A stretch of 64,000 nucleotides of DNA from Nocardioides pantholopis (GCF_003710085.1 NZ_CP033324.1:3349501-3413500), one strand, 5' to 3'. Positions 34,880 through 49,262 are shown, counted from the first letter of the stretch. Notes: generated by a model not told the origin, from the letters alone. Made by a program: numbers and translations.

Positions 34880-34880
34880 G

Positions 34881-35063
34881 TCAGTCGACCTCCTCGACCG
34901 TCACCAGGTGACGGACCGTGTTGACCATGCCCCGAATCTCCGGGCGGTCCTCCTTGACGACCACGTCGCCGATCCGCTTGAGACCGAGCGTGCGCAGGGT
35001 CTCGCGCTGGTTCTTCTTCAGACCGACCAGGCCGCGGTTCTGCTGGACCTTGAGCTGGGCCAT
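34881..35063 (-). CDS. rpmD: 50S ribosomal protein L30
   Basis: 60 residues from [20 protein letters not shown] to the terminal VTVEEVD. Its ATG shares the A of the rpsE stop (TGATG). Small bacterial form without the eukaryotic extension. Confidence 0.95.
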   Translation of the reverse strand: MAQLKVQQNRGLVGLKKNQRETLRTLGLKRIGDVVVKEDRPEIRGMVNTVRHLVTVEEVD

Positions 35064-35677
35064 CAGGAGACACCCCCAGCCGCCGGAGCGGCCTCGGCAC
35101 GAGCCCGCAGCAGCGCCGCCGGGGCGACCGCCTCGACGGGCAGACCGCGGCGAGCCGCGACGGCCTCCGGCTGCTCCAGCATCCGCAGCGCCTCGACGGT
35201 CGCGTGCACGATGTTGATCTGGTTCGACGACCCGAGCGACTTGCTCAGGATGTCGTGGATGCCGGCGCACTCCAGCACCGCACGCACCGGGCCACCGGCG
35301 ATCACACCGGTACCGGGAGCGGCCGGGCGCAGCATGACCACGCCGGCGGCCTTCTCACCCTGGACGGGGTGCGGGATGGTGCCCTGGATCCGGGGGACGC
35401 GGAAGAAGTTCTTCTTCGCCTCCTCCACACCCTTGGCGATCGCGGCCGGAACTTCCTTGGCCTTGCCGTAGCCGACGCCGACCAGACCGTCGCCGTCGCC
35501 CACGACCACGAGGGCGGTGAAGCTGAAGCGACGACCACCCTTCACGACCTTGGCGACGCGGTTGATCGCAACGACACGCTCGATGTAGGCGGTCTTGTCC
35601 GCGCCCTGGCCGCCGCGACGATCGTCACGGTTGCCTCGGCGCTCGCCACCGCGCTGTCCGCGCTGGGCTCCGCTCAT
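35063..35677 (-). CDS. rpsE: 30S ribosomal protein S5
   Basis: 204 residues. An arginine/glycine-rich N-terminal stretch ([17 protein letters not shown]) precedes the [20 protein letters not shown] core and the C-terminal S5 domain with [13 protein letters not shown]5 guards decoding accuracy and mRNA unwinding. It overlaps rpmD by 1 nt. Confidence 0.96.
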   Translation of the reverse strand: MSGAQRGQRGGERRGNRDDRRGGQGADKTAYIERVVAINRVAKVVKGGRRFSFTALVVVGDGDGLVGVGYGKAKEVPAAIAKGVEEAKKNFFRVPRIQGTIPHPVQGEKAAGVVMLRPAAPGTGVIAGGPVRAVLECAGIHDILSKSLGSSNQINIVHATVEALRMLEQPEAVAARRGLPVEAVAPAALLRARAEAAPAAGGVS

Positions 35678-35714
35678 GAGACTTTCCTCTTCTCTCTCTT
35701 GCTTGTCCGTGCGA

Positions 35715-36098
35715 TCAGAAGGTCAGGCCGCCCTCGCGGGCGCCTTCGGCCAGGGCCGCGACGCGACCGTGGTACTTGTTGCCGGCGCGGTCGAAGACCA
35801 CACCGTCGATGCCGGCCGACTTGGCGCGCTCGGCGACGAGCTCGCCGACCTTCTTCGCCTTCGCGGTCTTGTCACCGTCGAAGGTGCGGAGGTCGGACTC
35901 CATGGTCGACGCGTACGCGAGCGTCTTGCCGACCAGGTCGTCGACGACCTGCACGGTGATGTGCTTCGTGGACCGGGTCACGACCAGGCGCGGACGCTCG
36001 GCGGTGCCGGAGACCTTCTTGCGGCCACGGGCCTGACGGCGCAGGCGCGACTTGACGCGCGCCGCCGTGTGCTTGTTGTTGGAGAGCCGAATGCCCAT
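35715..36098 (-). CDS. rplR: 50S ribosomal protein L18
   Basis: 127 residues: [20 protein letters not shown] and [16 protein letters not shown] identify the 5S rRNA-binding L18. Starts 2 nt after the rplF stop. Confidence 0.96.
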   Translation of the reverse strand: MGIRLSNNKHTAARVKSRLRRQARGRKKVSGTAERPRLVVTRSTKHITVQVVDDLVGKTLAYASTMESDLRTFDGDKTAKAKKVGELVAERAKSAGIDGVVFDRAGNKYHGRVAALAEGAREGGLTF

Positions 36099-36100
36099 GG

Positions 36101-36640
36101 TTACTTACCAGCCTTTCCGACCTTGCGGCGGACCTGCTCGCCGGAGTACCGGACACCCTTGCCCTTGTACGGCTCGGGCTTGCGGAGCTTGCGGATGTTC
36201 GCGGCGACCTCGCCGACCAGCTGCTTGTCGATGCCCTGGACACCGAGCCGGGTCGGACCGTCGACGGTGAAGGTGATGCCCTCGGGCGCGTCGAAGATGA
36301 TCGGGTGGGAGTAGCCGAGCTGGAACTCCAGCTGGGTCGGGCCCTTGGAGAGGACGCGGTAACCCACGCCCACGATCTCGAGCTTCTTCTCGTAGCCCTC
36401 GGTCACACCCACGACCATGTTGTTGATCAGGGTGCGGCTCAGGCCGTGCAGGGACTTGCTGATCCGGTGGTCGTCGGGGCGGTTGACGTCCAGGACGCCC
36501 TCGCCCTTCTCGACGGTGATGGGTGCCGCCACCGAGTGCGACAGGGTGCCCTTGGGGCCCTTGACGGTCACGACGGGGCCATCAATGGCCACGTCGACGC
36601 CGGACGGGACCGGGACGGGGAGCTTGCCAATACGCGACAT
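36101..36640 (-). CDS. rplF: 50S ribosomal protein L6
   Basis: 179 residues, the standard two-fold L6. [17 protein letters not shown] start and [15 protein letters not shown] near the C-terminus. It contacts the sarcin-ricin region near the factor-binding site. 29 nt downstream of rpsH. Confidence 0.96.
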   Translation of the reverse strand: MSRIGKLPVPVPSGVDVAIDGPVVTVKGPKGTLSHSVAAPITVEKGEGVLDVNRPDDHRISKSLHGLSRTLINNMVVGVTEGYEKKLEIVGVGYRVLSKGPTQLEFQLGYSHPIIFDAPEGITFTVDGPTRLGVQGIDKQLVGEVAANIRKLRKPEPYKGKGVRYSGEQVRRKVGKAGK

Positions 36641-36669
36641 GCTTTTCTAACTCCTTCGCGGTCTCGTCG

Positions 36670-37077
36670 TCACCAGACGTAGGCGAGGACTTCCCCACCC
36701 ACGCCCTTCTGGTTGGCCTGGCGGTCGGTCAGCAGGCCCTGGCTCGTCGAGATGATCGCGACGCCCAGCCCGCCGAGCACCTTCGGGAGACCCGTGTGCT
36801 TGGCGTAGACCCGGAGACCGGGCTTGCTGATGCGGCGAACACCGGCGATCGAACGCTCGCGGTTCCGGCCGTACTTCAAGGTAATGGTCAGCGTCTTGCC
36901 GACCTCACCCTCGGCGGGCTCCGCCACGTCGTACGACGTGATGTAGCCCTCCTGCTTGAGGATGTCCGCAACGCCCTGCTTCAGCTTGCTGTAGGGCATG
37001 GACACCGAGTCGTGGAACGCCTGGTTGGCGTTGCGCAGACGCGTGAGCATGTCTGCGATCGGGTCAGTCATCGTCAT
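36670..37077 (-). CDS. rpsH: 30S ribosomal protein S8
   Basis: 135 residues from [19 protein letters not shown]; the second ATG (6 nt in) is an alternative. [20 protein letters not shown] is the conserved C-terminal motif. S8 organises the central domain of 16S rRNA and in E. coli represses the spc operon. Confidence 0.96.
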   Translation of the reverse strand: MTMTDPIADMLTRLRNANQAFHDSVSMPYSKLKQGVADILKQEGYITSYDVAEPAEGEVGKTLTITLKYGRNRERSIAGVRRISKPGLRVYAKHTGLPKVLGGLGVAIISTSQGLLTDRQANQKGVGGEVLAYVW

Positions 37078-37165
37078 GGCCGTGAGGCCCTTTCTCCACC
37101 GCGGTTTCGTCCCTGCATCTCAGGGACGACCTGCAGCGATCGTGTGTAGAACGGATGTGGGTCGG

Positions 37166-37351
37166 TCACCAGGAGGACTTGGTCACGCCGGGCAGCTCGC
37201 CCCGGTGCGCCATCTCCCGCAGGCAGATTCGGCACAGGCCGAACTTGCGGAACACGGCCTTCGGGCGGCCGCAGCGCTGGCAACGGGTGTAGCCACGCAC
37301 CGCGAACTTCGGCTTGCGAGCGGCCTTGACCCTCAGTGCGGTCTTCGCCAT
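37166..37351 (-). CDS. rpsN: 30S ribosomal protein S14, zinc type
   Basis: 61 residues with CQRCGRP and CRICL, the four Cys zinc ligands of the type Z (C+) form. It is about 40 residues shorter than the zinc-free paralogue that many actinobacteria keep in a zur-controlled set. It starts 1 nt after rplE and is followed by an 88-nt gap. Confidence 0.96.
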   Translation of the reverse strand: MAKTALRVKAARKPKFAVRGYTRCQRCGRPKAVFRKFGLCRICLREMAHRGELPGVTKSSW

Positions 37352-37352
37352 G

Positions 37353-37922
37353 TCAGTTCTCCTTGAACGGGAAGCCGAGCTTCTTCAGCAGGGCCCGACC
37401 CTCGTCGTCGTTGGTCGCGGTCGTGACGACCGTGATGTCCATGCCGCGGGTGCGGTCGACCTTGTCCTGGTTGATCTCGTGGAACATGACCTGCTCGGTC
37501 AGACCGAAGGTGTAGTTGCCACGCCCGTCGAACTGGCCGGGGTTGAGCCCGCGGAAGTCGCGGATTCGCGGCAGGGCGAGCGAGAGGAGCCGGTCGAGGA
37601 ACTCCCACATCCGGTCGCCGCGCAGCGTGGTGTGCGCGCCGATCGGCATGCCCTCGCGCAGCTTGAACTGCGCGATGGACTTGCGGGCCTTGGTGACCAG
37701 CGGCTTCTGGCCGGTGATCGCGGTGAGGTCGCGCACGGCGCCCTCGATCAGCTTGGAGTCGCGAGCAGCCTCGCCCACACCCATGTTGACCACGATCTTG
37801 ACCAGGCCGGGCACCTGCATGACGTTCTGGATCTCGAAGTCCGACTGCAGTGCCGGGAGGATCTCCTCGCGGTACTTCGTCTTGAGACGGGGCACGGGCC
37901 GCGTCGTCTGGGTCTCGGTCAT
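37353..37922 (-). CDS. rplE: 50S ribosomal protein L5
   Basis: 189 residues. [20 protein letters not shown] and [18 protein letters not shown] are family signatures. L5 binds 5S rRNA and touches P-site tRNA. Its ATG shares one base with the rplX stop. Confidence 0.96.
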   Translation of the reverse strand: MTETQTTRPVPRLKTKYREEILPALQSDFEIQNVMQVPGLVKIVVNMGVGEAARDSKLIEGAVRDLTAITGQKPLVTKARKSIAQFKLREGMPIGAHTTLRGDRMWEFLDRLLSLALPRIRDFRGLNPGQFDGRGNYTFGLTEQVMFHEINQDKVDRTRGMDITVVTTATNDDEGRALLKKLGFPFKEN

Positions 37923-38299
37923 CAGATTTCCTTGCCGGTCTTGCGCGAGATGCGGACGCTGCGCTCCGCCTTGTACGTCGAGCCGTCCGGGCGGCGCTTG
38001 GTGACCTCGTCGCGGCGGAAGCCGATCCGGGTCACGACGTCGTCCTCGATGAGCATCACGTTCGACACGTGGATGGGGGCCTCGGCGGTGATGATGCCGC
38101 CGGTGTTGCCGTCGCGGCCGCCCTGGTTGACGACCTTGGTGTGCCGCTTGATGCGGTTGACACCCTCGACGATCACCCGCTGCTCCTCGCGGAGCACCGA
38201 GATGACCTTGCCCTCGGCACCCTTGTCCTTGCCAGCGATCACCTTGACGGTGTCGCCCTTCTTGATGTTGATGCTCGGCTTCTTCTTGTTCGCGGTCAT
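37922..38299 (-). CDS. rplX: 50S ribosomal protein L24
   Basis: 125 residues. I take the ATG at 38297-38299, which lies 6 nt after GGAGGT and shares its A with the rplN stop; the GTG one codon earlier is too near the ribosome site. The KOW motif [20 protein letters not shown] is at the N-terminus. Early assembly protein at the tunnel exit. Confidence 0.95.
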   Translation of the reverse strand: MTANKKKPSINIKKGDTVKVIAGKDKGAEGKVISVLREEQRVIVEGVNRIKRHTKVVNQGGRDGNTGGIITAEAPIHVSNVMLIEDDVVTRIGFRRDEVTKRRPDGSTYKAERSVRISRKTGKEI

Positions 38300-38667
38300 C
38301 ACAGCACCTCCGGGGCGAGCGAGATGATCTTCATGAACTTCTTCTCGCGCAGCTCGCGGCCCACCGGGCCGAAGATGCGGGTGCCGCGGGGCTCACCGTC
38401 GGTCTTGAGGATCACGGCGGCGTTCTCGTCGAAGCGGATGTACGAACCGTCCTGGCGGCGGCGCTCCTTGACGGTGCGCACGATCACTGCCTTGACGACG
38501 TCGCCCTTCTTGACGTTGCCGCCCGGGATCGCGTCCTTGACCGTCGCGACGATGACGTCGCCGATGCCGGCGTAGCGTCGACCCGAGCCGCCGAGAACAC
38601 GGATGCAGAGGATCTCCTTCGCACCGGTGTTGTCGGCGACCTTGAGTCGCGACTCCTGCTGGATCAT
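38299..38667 (-). CDS. rplN: 50S ribosomal protein L14
   Basis: 122 residues, fully standard: [20 protein letters not shown] and [20 protein letters not shown]. Forms intersubunit bridges. It is separated from rpsQ by a 128-nt gap, the longest inside the S10-spc part. Confidence 0.97.
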   Translation of the reverse strand: MIQQESRLKVADNTGAKEILCIRVLGGSGRRYAGIGDVIVATVKDAIPGGNVKKGDVVKAVIVRTVKERRRQDGSYIRFDENAAVILKTDGEPRGTRIFGPVGRELREKKFMKIISLAPEVL

Positions 38668-38691
38668 TTCCTTCTCCTTGTCGCCCTGGTT

Positions 38692-38707
38692 CTCACCCGC
38701 GGGTGAG
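38692..38707. repeat. 16-bp perfect palindrome in the rpsQ-rplN gap
   Basis: CTCACCCGCGGGTGAG, centred about 30 nt upstream of the rplN ATG on the transcribed strand. It may be a hairpin or protein site that adjusts rplN onward. Confidence 0.5.
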
Positions 38708-38795
38708 CCTTGGGGAACCTATGAATTGTCCGGCTGCGCCGGGACTGTGTGGTCGTCGCGCGGAGCCATGGAGGGCTCGCGCGGCGGTCCGACGG

Positions 38796-39071
38796 TTACT
38801 TGGCCTTCTCGAGGACCTCGATGACGCGCCAGCGCTTCGTGGCCGAGAGCGGGCGGGTCTCCATCAGGAGGACCCGGTCGCCGATGCCGCACTGGTTGGT
38901 CTCGTCGTGAGCCTTGAGCTTGCTCGTCTTGCGCATGACCTTGCCGTACAGCGCGTGCTTGACACGGTCCTCGACGGACACGACCACGGTCTTGTCCATC
39001 TTGTCGCTGACGACCAGGCCCTCGCGGACCTTGCGGGCGTTGCGCGCCGCGGTCGGGGTCTGCTCGCTCAT
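38796..39071 (-). CDS. rpsQ: 30S ribosomal protein S17
   Basis: 91 residues with the OB-fold motif [20 protein letters not shown] and [14 protein letters not shown] end. Binds helix 7 and 11 of 16S rRNA. Overlaps rpmC by 4 nt (ATGA). Confidence 0.96.
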   Translation of the reverse strand: MSEQTPTAARNARKVREGLVVSDKMDKTVVVSVEDRVKHALYGKVMRKTSKLKAHDETNQCGIGDRVLLMETRPLSATKRWRVIEVLEKAK

Positions 39072-39319
39072 GCGGCACCATCCTCATCACTGGAACCCGG
39101 GGCGGTCCGGATGCCGAGCTCGCGCTCACGCACCACGGTGTAGATCCGGGCGATGTCCTTCTTGACCGTGCGGAGCCGACCGTGGCTCTCGAGCTGACCC
39201 GTGGCCGCCTGGAACCGGAGGTTGAACAGCTCCTCCTTGGCCTCGCGCAGCTTGCCCTCGAGGTCGACGTCGTTGAGCTCGTCGAGCTCGTGGGCCTTCG
39301 TACCGTTGGCGTTGGCCAT
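39068..39319 (-). CDS. rpmC: 50S ribosomal protein L29
   Basis: 83 residues: [20 protein letters not shown] and [17 protein letters not shown]. It sits at the tunnel exit beside L23 and helps dock trigger factor. Overlaps both neighbours, by 1 nt with rplP and 4 nt with rpsQ. Confidence 0.96.
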   Translation of the reverse strand: MANANGTKAHELDELNDVDLEGKLREAKEELFNLRFQAATGQLESHGRLRTVKKDIARIYTVVRERELGIRTAPGSSDEDGAA

Positions 39320-39738
39320 CAGAATTCACCCGCCTCTCGCGAGATGAACCGGCACTTCATCGGGAGCTTGTGCATCGCGCGGCGCATGGCCTCGCGTGCG
39401 GTTCCCTCGTCCACACCGGAAAGTTCGAACATGACGCGGCCGGGCTTGACGTTCGCCACCCACCACTCGGGGGAGCCCTTACCGGAACCCATGCGGGTCT
39501 CGGCAGGCTTCTTGGTCAGCGGGCGGTCGGGGTAGATGTTGATCCACACCTTGCCGCCGCGCTTGATGTGGCGGGTCATCGCGATACGCGCCGACTCGAT
39601 CTGGCGGTTGGTCACGTAGTGACCCTCGACCGCCTGGATGCCGAAGTCGCCGAACGCGAGCTTCGTACCGCCCTTGGCCGCACCGGTCCGCTTGGGGTGG
39701 TGCTGCTTGCGGTGCTTGACACGACGGGGCATCAACAT
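39319..39738 (-). CDS. rplP: 50S ribosomal protein L16
   Basis: 139 residues from [19 protein letters not shown], 8 nt after GGAGG; the second ATG two codons in is less well spaced. [20 protein letters not shown] is the core signature. L16 positions the A-site tRNA elbow. Confidence 0.96.
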   Translation of the reverse strand: MLMPRRVKHRKQHHPKRTGAAKGGTKLAFGDFGIQAVEGHYVTNRQIESARIAMTRHIKRGGKVWINIYPDRPLTKKPAETRMGSGKGSPEWWVANVKPGRVMFELSGVDEGTAREAMRRAMHKLPMKCRFISREAGEF

Positions 39739-39741
39739 TGC

Positions 39742-40584
39742 TCAGCCCTCCTGCGGGGTCTCGGCCGACTTGGTCGCGGCAGCGGTGTCGCCACCGGCCG
39801 GGGCCTCGGTCACGGCGGGAGCGTCGCTGCCGCGGTCGGCGCGGGTGGGACGGTCGCCGCGCGAGCCGCGGTTCGGGCGGTCACCGGCGCGGGCCGGACG
39901 GCCACCGCGGCCGGGGACACCGGCGCGGGCAGCGGCCTGGGCCTGACGCTCGGCACGCGAACCCGCGACCTCGCCCTTGTAGATCCAGACCTTGACGCCG
40001 ATACGACCGAAGGTGGTCTTGGCCTCGTAGAAGCCGTAGTCGATGTCCGCACGCAGAGTGTGCAGCGGCACGCGACCCTCGCGGTAGAACTCGGTGCGCG
40101 ACATCTCGGCGCCGTTGAGCCGACCCGAGCACTGGATCCGGATGCCCTTGGCACCCGAGCGCATCGTGGTCTGCATCGCCTTGCGCATCGCGCGGCGGAA
40201 CTGCACGCGGCCGGCGAGCTGCTCGGCAACACCCTGCGCGACGAGCTGGCCGTCGAGCTCGGGGGCCTTGACCTCGAGGATGTTGAGCTGCACCTGCTTG
40301 CCGGTGAGCTTCTCCAGCTCGGTGCGGATGCGGTCGGCCTCGGCGCCGCGGCGACCGATCACGATGCCCGGGCGAGCGGTGTGGATGTCCACCCGCACGC
40401 GCTCCCGGGTGCGCTCGATCTCGACCTTGGCGATGCCGGCCCGCTCCATGCCCTTGGAGAGCAGCTTGCGGATGGCGACGTCCTCGCCGACGTACGACTT
40501 GTACAGCTTGTCGGCGTACCAACGGGACTTGTGGTCCGTCGAGATACCGAGGCGGAAGCCGTTCGGGTTGATTTTCTGGCCCAT
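39742..40584 (-). CDS. rpsC: 30S ribosomal protein S3 with long basic tail
   Basis: 280 residues. Residues 1-210 are S3 with the KH domain ([20 protein letters not shown]); the last 65 or so form a disordered Arg/Gly/Asp/Pro tail ([20 protein letters not shown]) ending in acidic and alanine residues. E. coli S3 stops at 233. S3 lines the mRNA entry channel. It shares one base with rplV. Confidence 0.96.
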   Translation of the reverse strand: MGQKINPNGFRLGISTDHKSRWYADKLYKSYVGEDVAIRKLLSKGMERAGIAKVEIERTRERVRVDIHTARPGIVIGRRGAEADRIRTELEKLTGKQVQLNILEVKAPELDGQLVAQGVAEQLAGRVQFRRAMRKAMQTTMRSGAKGIRIQCSGRLNGAEMSRTEFYREGRVPLHTLRADIDYGFYEAKTTFGRIGVKVWIYKGEVAGSRAERQAQAAARAGVPGRGGRPARAGDRPNRGSRGDRPTRADRGSDAPAVTEAPAGGDTAAATKSAETPQEG

Positions 40585-41009
40585 CAGGCCTTCCGTCCCT
40601 TCTTCTCGGCCACAACACCGGCCGGCTGGACCGCCAGCGTGATGTGGCTGGTGCGCTTGTTGATCCGCGTCGCTCGGCCCTGGGCCCGCGGGCGCCAGCG
40701 CTTCATCGTCGGACCCTCGTCGACGCGCGCCACGGAGACGACCAGGTCGCCCCGGTCGAGGCCCTCGGTGGTCTCGGCGTTGGCGACGGCGCTCTCGAGG
40801 ACCTTGTAGACGGTCTCGGAAGCGGCCTGCGGCGCGAACTGGAGCAGGGACAGGGCGTCGTCGACGGCCATGCCGCGGACCAGGTCCACGACCCGGCGCG
40901 CCTTCAGCGGGGTGATCCGCACGAAGCGGGCACTCGCGAAGGCACCCGGCTGGTCGCCGAGCAGCGACTCGCGACGCGCGCTGGTGCGGCTGCGCTCGGT
41001 GGTGCTCAT
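40584..41009 (-). CDS. rplV: 50S ribosomal protein L22
   Basis: 141 residues with an N-terminal extension of about 24 residues ([18 protein letters not shown]) before the [19 protein letters not shown] core. The long beta-hairpin that lines the exit tunnel (near [14 protein letters not shown]) is intact; mutations there give macrolide resistance in other bacteria. Overlaps rpsS by 4 nt. Confidence 0.96.
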   Translation of the reverse strand: MSTTERSRTSARRESLLGDQPGAFASARFVRITPLKARRVVDLVRGMAVDDALSLLQFAPQAASETVYKVLESAVANAETTEGLDRGDLVVSVARVDEGPTMKRWRPRAQGRATRINKRTSHITLAVQPAGVVAEKKGRKA

Positions 41010-41287
41010 CGGCGCCGTCCCTTCCGGTCTTCCTTCACGTGCCCGCGGTAGGTGCGGGTGGGCGCGAACTCGCCCAGCTTGTGGCCGACCATCGAGTCGG
41101 TCACGAACACCGGGACGTGCTTGCGGCCGTCGTGGACGGCGATGGTGTGCCCGATCATCGAGGGGATGATCATCGAGCGGCGCGACCACGTCTTGATGAC
41201 GTTGTGGGAGCCCTTGTCGTTCTCCGCGTCCACCTTCTTGATGAGGTGGTCGTCGACGAACGGGCCCTTCTTCAGGCTACGAGGCAT
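41006..41287 (-). CDS. rpsS: 30S ribosomal protein S19
   Basis: 93 residues: [20 protein letters not shown] and [16 protein letters not shown]. Forms a pair with S13 in the 30S head. It starts 5 nt after rplB. Confidence 0.97.
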   Translation of the reverse strand: MPRSLKKGPFVDDHLIKKVDAENDKGSHNVIKTWSRRSMIIPSMIGHTIAVHDGRKHVPVFVTDSMVGHKLGEFAPTRTYRGHVKEDRKGRRR

Positions 41288-41292
41288 CTCAG

Positions 41293-42129
<837 letters not shown>

Positions 42130-42158
42130 GTGTCAGTTCCTCGTATCCAGGAGCCCGG

Positions 42159-42464
42159 TCAGGAGACCGGACCTCCGAAGATGTCGATGCGGTGGCCCTC
42201 GGCGAGCGAGACGATCGCACGCTTGGTGTCCTTGCGCTTGCCGAGCCCGGCGCGGGTACGACGGGTCTTGCCCGGCCGGTTGATCGTGTTGACCGACGTG
42301 ACCTTGACGTTGAAGACCTTCTCGACCGCGATCTTGATCTCGGTCTTGTTGGCGTCCGGCCGGACGATGAAGGTGTACTTGTTCGCGTCGAGCAGGCCGT
42401 AGCTCTTCTCCGACACGACCGGCGCGAGCAGGATGTCGCGGTGGTCCTTGTGCAGGGTGCTCAC
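42159..42464 (-). CDS. rplW: 50S ribosomal protein L23
   Basis: 101 residues: [20 protein letters not shown] and [16 protein letters not shown]. Docking site for trigger factor and SRP at the exit tunnel. Overlaps rplD by 4 nt. Confidence 0.96.
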   Translation of the reverse strand: MSTLHKDHRDILLAPVVSEKSYGLLDANKYTFIVRPDANKTEIKIAVEKVFNVKVTSVNTINRPGKTRRTRAGLGKRKDTKRAIVSLAEGHRIDIFGGPVS

Positions 42465-43081
42465 TGGGAGGCCTCCTTGGCGTTGCCGCTCACGAACGCG
42501 TCGTACGCGCCACGGGTGAAGACCACGTCGTCGGACGCGAGCACGTCGTAGGTGTTGAGCTGGTCGACCGCGACGATGTGCACCTGCGGCGCGTTGCGCA
42601 GGGACAGCCAGGTCAGGGTGTCGGTGCGCTCGAGCACGACGAGGAACCGGCGGCGGTCGCTGATGCCGGCGAGGGCGGCGATCGCGGCGCGGGTCGAGGG
42701 CTTGTCGCCCGAGACGAGGCCGTCGACCACGTGGATCCGGTCGTTGCCAGCCCGGTCCGAGAGGGCACCGCGCAGGGCGGCGGCCTTCATCTTCTTGGGC
42801 GTGCGCTGGTCGTACTTGCGCGGCTGCGGGCCGTGGACGGTGCCACCGCCGGCGAACTGCGGCGCGCGGGTCGAGCCCTGACGGGCGCGACCGGTGCCCT
42901 TCTGCTTGTAGGGCTTGCGTCCACCGCCGCGAACCTCGCCGCGGGTCTTGGTGGAGTGCGTGCCCTGGCGAGCCGCGGCCTGCTGGGCGACGACGACCTG
43001 GTGGATCAGCGGGACGTTGACCTCCACGCCGAAGATCTCGGCGGGCAGGTCGACCTTCACGGTCTTGGCGTTGCTAGCCAT
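42461..43081 (-). CDS. rplD: 50S ribosomal protein L4
   Basis: 206 residues. The tunnel loop region [19 protein letters not shown] is conserved. In E. coli L4 also represses the S10 operon by binding its leader; whether that holds here is unknown, as the leader does not look like the enterobacterial one. It starts 2 nt after rplC. Confidence 0.96.
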   Translation of the reverse strand: MASNAKTVKVDLPAEIFGVEVNVPLIHQVVVAQQAAARQGTHSTKTRGEVRGGGRKPYKQKGTGRARQGSTRAPQFAGGGTVHGPQPRKYDQRTPKKMKAAALRGALSDRAGNDRIHVVDGLVSGDKPSTRAAIAALAGISDRRRFLVVLERTDTLTWLSLRNAPQVHIVAVDQLNTYDVLASDDVVFTRGAYDAFVSGNAKEASQ

Positions 43082-43083
43082 GC

Positions 43084-43743
43084 TCAGGCCTCCTGCGTCT
43101 TCTTGGCGGCCGAGCGGAGGACCACGAGACCACCCTTGGGGCCGGGAACGGCACCCTTGAGGAGGATCAGGCCCTTCTCGACGTCGACGGCGTGCACGGT
43201 GACGTTCTGGGTCGTGACGGTGTCGTGACCCATCCGGCCGGCCATGCGGACGCCCTTGAACACGCGGCCGGGGGTGGCGCAGGCGCCGATCGAGCCCGGC
43301 TTGCGGTGGTTGCGGTGCGCACCGTGGGAGGCGGAGACGCCGGCGAAGCCGTGACGCTTCATGACACCGGCGAAGCCCTTGCCCTTGCTGGTGCCGGTCA
43401 CGTCGATCTCCTCGCCAGCGGCGAAGGTGTCGATGGCCAGCTCCTGACCGACGGTGTAGTCACCGGCGGCAGCAGTGCGAATCTCGGCGAGGTGGCGACG
43501 CGGCGTGGTGCCGGCCTTCTCGAAGTGCCCGGCGCGGGGCTTCGTGACCTTGCGGCCGTCGATCTCGCCGTAGCCGATCTGCACGGCGTTGTAGCCGTCG
43601 GCCTCGGGAGTGCGCACCTGGGTCACCACGTTGGTGGTCACGGAGACGACGGTGACCGGAACGATCCGGTTGTTGTCGTCCCAGAGCTGGGTCATGCCGA
43701 GCTTGGTGCCCAGCAGTCCCTTGACGTTGCGTTCGAAAGTCAT
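43084..43743 (-). CDS. rplC: 50S ribosomal protein L3
   Basis: 219 residues. [20 protein letters not shown] start and the central [17 protein letters not shown] extension that reaches toward the peptidyl-transferase centre. First 50S protein of the operon, 11 nt after rpsJ. Confidence 0.97.
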   Translation of the reverse strand: MTFERNVKGLLGTKLGMTQLWDDNNRIVPVTVVSVTTNVVTQVRTPEADGYNAVQIGYGEIDGRKVTKPRAGHFEKAGTTPRRHLAEIRTAAAGDYTVGQELAIDTFAAGEEIDVTGTSKGKGFAGVMKRHGFAGVSASHGAHRNHRKPGSIGACATPGRVFKGVRMAGRMGHDTVTTQNVTVHAVDVEKGLILLKGAVPGPKGGLVVLRSAAKKTQEA

Positions 43744-43754
43744 GTCCTCGAACC

Positions 43755-44063
43755 TCAGAGCTTGATCTCGATGTCGACACCGGCCGGCAGGTCGAGACGC
43801 ATCAGCGAGTCGACGGTCTTCGGCGTGGGGTCGATGATGTCGATGAGGCGCTTGTGGGTGCGCATCTCAAAGTGCTCGCGGGAGTCCTTGTACTTGTGGG
43901 GCGAGCGGATGACGCAGTACACGTTCTTCTCGGTCGGCAGCGGCACCGGGCCGGCGACCTTGGCGCCCGTGCGGGTCACCGTGTCCACGATCTTGCGCGC
44001 CGAGGTGTCGATCACCTCGTGGTCATAGGCCTTGAGCCTGATGCGGATCTTCTGTCCCGCCAT
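43755..44063 (-). CDS. rpsJ: 30S ribosomal protein S10 (NusE)
   Basis: 102 residues: [20 protein letters not shown] and [19 protein letters not shown]. Binds the 30S head and, as NusE, joins NusB in antitermination. First gene of the S10 operon, preceded by a long leader with an element shared with rpsL. Confidence 0.97.
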   Translation of the reverse strand: MAGQKIRIRLKAYDHEVIDTSARKIVDTVTRTGAKVAGPVPLPTEKNVYCVIRSPHKYKDSREHFEMRTHKRLIDIIDPTPKTVDSLMRLDLPAGVDIEIKL

Positions 44064-44515
44064 AGGTCTCTCTCGTCCTTACTTCTCAGCTGCCGCGTGC
44101 TTGTCCGAGACGTCCCCCGGTTTGGGTCTGTCCCGCCCTGGTGCTCACCACCCCGCCGACCCCCGCGGTCGGGCGTGTCGCGCAGCCTGGGCGCAACACG
44201 AGACCGCTGGGTCCCGCTTCGTCTTGTTCGGTGGCGCCCGACGGTTCGTCGAGCTGATCGGGTCTCCTGGTTCGGTGCGGACGCATGCCGACCACCGAAC
44301 TCTCGCTCCGAGGAGCGGGGAGACGCGATTCAGTAGTCAAGATGTGTCGCACCCCGGCAACCCACCGGAGCAACCGGACCATCTTGGCAGAGATCAGGCG
44401 TCGAGCCAAATCCCGCGCAGGTGGTCCGGGCGAGGTCGGGCGGGGCACAGGCCCCGGTCCGTCCTCAGGTGCCAGGGTCCCATTTGGGGACGCCTGCCAC
44501 CAACTCGGCCGGCCC
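44064..44515 (-). promoter_or_regulatory. Long leader/promoter region of the S10 operon
   Basis: 452 nt between trmB and rpsJ with no credible gene. On the minus strand it holds an AT-richer patch with TTGACTACTGAATCG near 44330-44346, the likeliest promoter zone (for example TTGCCG, 19 nt, TACTGA), then about 260 nt of leader with the shared element at 44167-44181 and a following CCGACC-GCGGG-GGTCGG hairpin. Ends with an AGAGAGA-rich stretch before the ATG. Confidence 0.45.
44167..44181 (-). promoter_or_regulatory. Leader element shared by rpsJ and rpsL (copy 1)
   Basis: GCGACACGCCCGACC on the transcribed strand, identical to the copy upstream of rpsL. It ends 104 nt before the rpsJ start and is followed at once by bases that can form a stem with its GACC end. 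Confidence 0.55.
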
Positions 44516-45244
44516 TCACTCCCCCGTCGCGCGATAGGCCAGGTCGGTGATGGTGCGACCGGCGGCCAGACCCTTGCGCTCGAACTTCGTGACGGGGCGG
44601 TCGGCCCATCGCTCCACGACGCCGCCCTCGAGGCCGGGCTCGGCGTCGAGGACCTCCACCATCTGCTCGGCGTAGTCCGCCCAGTCCGTCGCGAGCCGCC
44701 ACACTCCCCCGGCGCGCAGCCGCTCGGCCGCCAGGCGGGCGAACGCCGGGTCCACCAGGCGCCGCTTGCGGTGCCGCGCCTTGTGCCACGGGTCGGGGAA
44801 GAACGTCCAGAGCTCGTGCAGGCTGCGGGGGGCGATCAGGTGCTCCATCGACCACACCGCGTCGACGCCGCACAGCCGGACGTTCTCGGCCCCGGCCTCG
44901 GCGACACGCCACAGGGTGTCGGCGATGCCGGGACGCCAGACCTCGAACGCCAGCACGTCGTACGCCGGACGCGCGGCGGCGAGCGCTGCGGTGGCCTCCC
45001 CCACCCCGGAGCCGATCTCGACGATCAGCGGCGCCTCGCGGCCGAACCAGTGAGACCAGCTGAAGTCCGGGGCGTCCACGGCGGCGTCCGGGATCACCCA
45101 CCGCGCCTGGTGGGCCGCCCACGCGGCGGCCTGGTTGGGGGTGAACCGGTTGCCCCGGCGCGAGTAGCTGAGCACCTCGCGCATCCGGCGACCGTCGTCG
45201 GTGAGCTTGTGGTGCGGTCGGGCCGGGCGGACCGGTTCGTTCAT
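44516..45244 (-). CDS. trmB: tRNA (guanine-46-N7)-methyltransferase TrmB
   Basis: 242 residues. SAM motif LIVEIGSGVGEATAAL, substrate motif LWTFFPDPWHKARHRKRRLV, and a C-terminal TKFERKG, all typical. It makes m7G46 in the tRNA variable loop. The first 50 residues are an actinobacterial extension. It lies between tuf and rpsJ on the same strand, behind the tuf terminator; its 22-nt space after that hairpin leaves little room for a promoter, so it may depend on read-through. Confidence 0.92.
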   Translation of the reverse strand: MNEPVRPARPHHKLTDDGRRMREVLSYSRRGNRFTPNQAAAWAAHQARWVIPDAAVDAPDFSWSHWFGREAPLIVEIGSGVGEATAALAAARPAYDVLAFEVWRPGIADTLWRVAEAGAENVRLCGVDAVWSMEHLIAPRSLHELWTFFPDPWHKARHRKRRLVDPAFARLAAERLRAGGVWRLATDWADYAEQMVEVLDAEPGLEGGVVERWADRPVTKFERKGLAAGRTITDLAYRATGE

Positions 45245-45265
45245 CGGCTTCCTCTCTCAGACGTG

Positions 45266-45301
45266 CAGAACGGCCCCGGACCGAGGTCCGGGGCCGTTCT
45301 G
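45266..45301 (-). terminator. Terminator after tuf
   Basis: 17-bp stem CAGAACGGCCCCGGACC / GGTCCGGGGCCGTTCTG with a 2-nt loop, 30 nt after the tuf stop. The most stable hairpin of the ribosomal region; ends the str operon transcript. Confidence 0.75.
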
Positions 45302-45331
45302 GTGGATCAACCGGTCAGCGACCGGCGGGGA

Positions 45332-46525
<1,194 letters not shown>

Positions 46526-46597
46526 TGGGGGCTCCTCCTGGTGTGGTTGTTACCTGACTCGTACTTGCTGGTGGTGCCGAGGATCCGGGACTGCGCA

Positions 46598-46603
46598 ACC
46601 CTA
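46598..46603 (-). promoter_or_regulatory. -10 candidate of an internal tuf promoter
   Basis: TAGGGT on the minus strand, 6 nt after the fusA stop and about 75 nt upstream of tuf. Its -35 would fall in the fusA 3' end but is poor. An extra tuf promoter is common in bacteria. Confidence 0.3.
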
Positions 46604-46608
46604 GAGGG

Positions 46609-48720
<2,112 letters not shown>

Positions 48721-48790
48721 TGTCTGTGCGTTCCTTAGAAAGTAGGAAGGTGCCGGTGGAGCGGGACGGCGTGAGCCGCCCCGCTCACGA

Positions 48791-49261
48791 TCACCAGCGG
48801 TAGTGCGCGAAGGCCTTGTTGGACTCGGCCATCTTGTGGGTGTCCTCGCGCTTCTTCACAGCGGCACCGAGGCCGTTGGAGGCGTCGAGGATCTCGTTCA
48901 TCAGGCGCTCGGACATCGTCTTCTCACGACGGTCCGCGGCGTAGCCGACGAGCCAGCGCAGCGCGAGCGTGGTGCCGCGGTTGCCCTTGACCTCGATCGG
49001 GACCTGGTAGGTCGCACCACCGACGCGGCGGGACTTGACCTCGAGGGCCGGCTTCACGTTGTCCAGGGCACGCTTGAGCGTGACCACCGGGTCGGTGCCG
49101 GTCTTCTCGCGGCAGCCCTCGAGCGCCGAGTAGACGATGCGCTGCGCGACCTGCTTCTTGCCGTCCTGGAGCACCTTGCTGACGAGCTGGGTGACCAGCT
49201 GGGACCCGTAGACCGGGTCGACGTCGATCGGGCGCTTGGGAGCGGGACCCTTGCGCGGCAT
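48791..49261 (-). CDS. rpsG: 30S ribosomal protein S7
   Basis: 156 residues from [20 protein letters not shown]; the frame is open further upstream inside rpsL but that part is not S7. [11 protein letters not shown] and NKAFAHYRW end are standard. Organises the 30S head; 1 nt after the rpsL stop. Confidence 0.97.
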   Translation of the reverse strand: MPRKGPAPKRPIDVDPVYGSQLVTQLVSKVLQDGKKQVAQRIVYSALEGCREKTGTDPVVTLKRALDNVKPALEVKSRRVGGATYQVPIEVKGNRGTTLALRWLVGYAADRREKTMSERLMNEILDASNGLGAAVKKREDTHKMAESNKAFAHYRW

Positions 49262-49262
49262 A

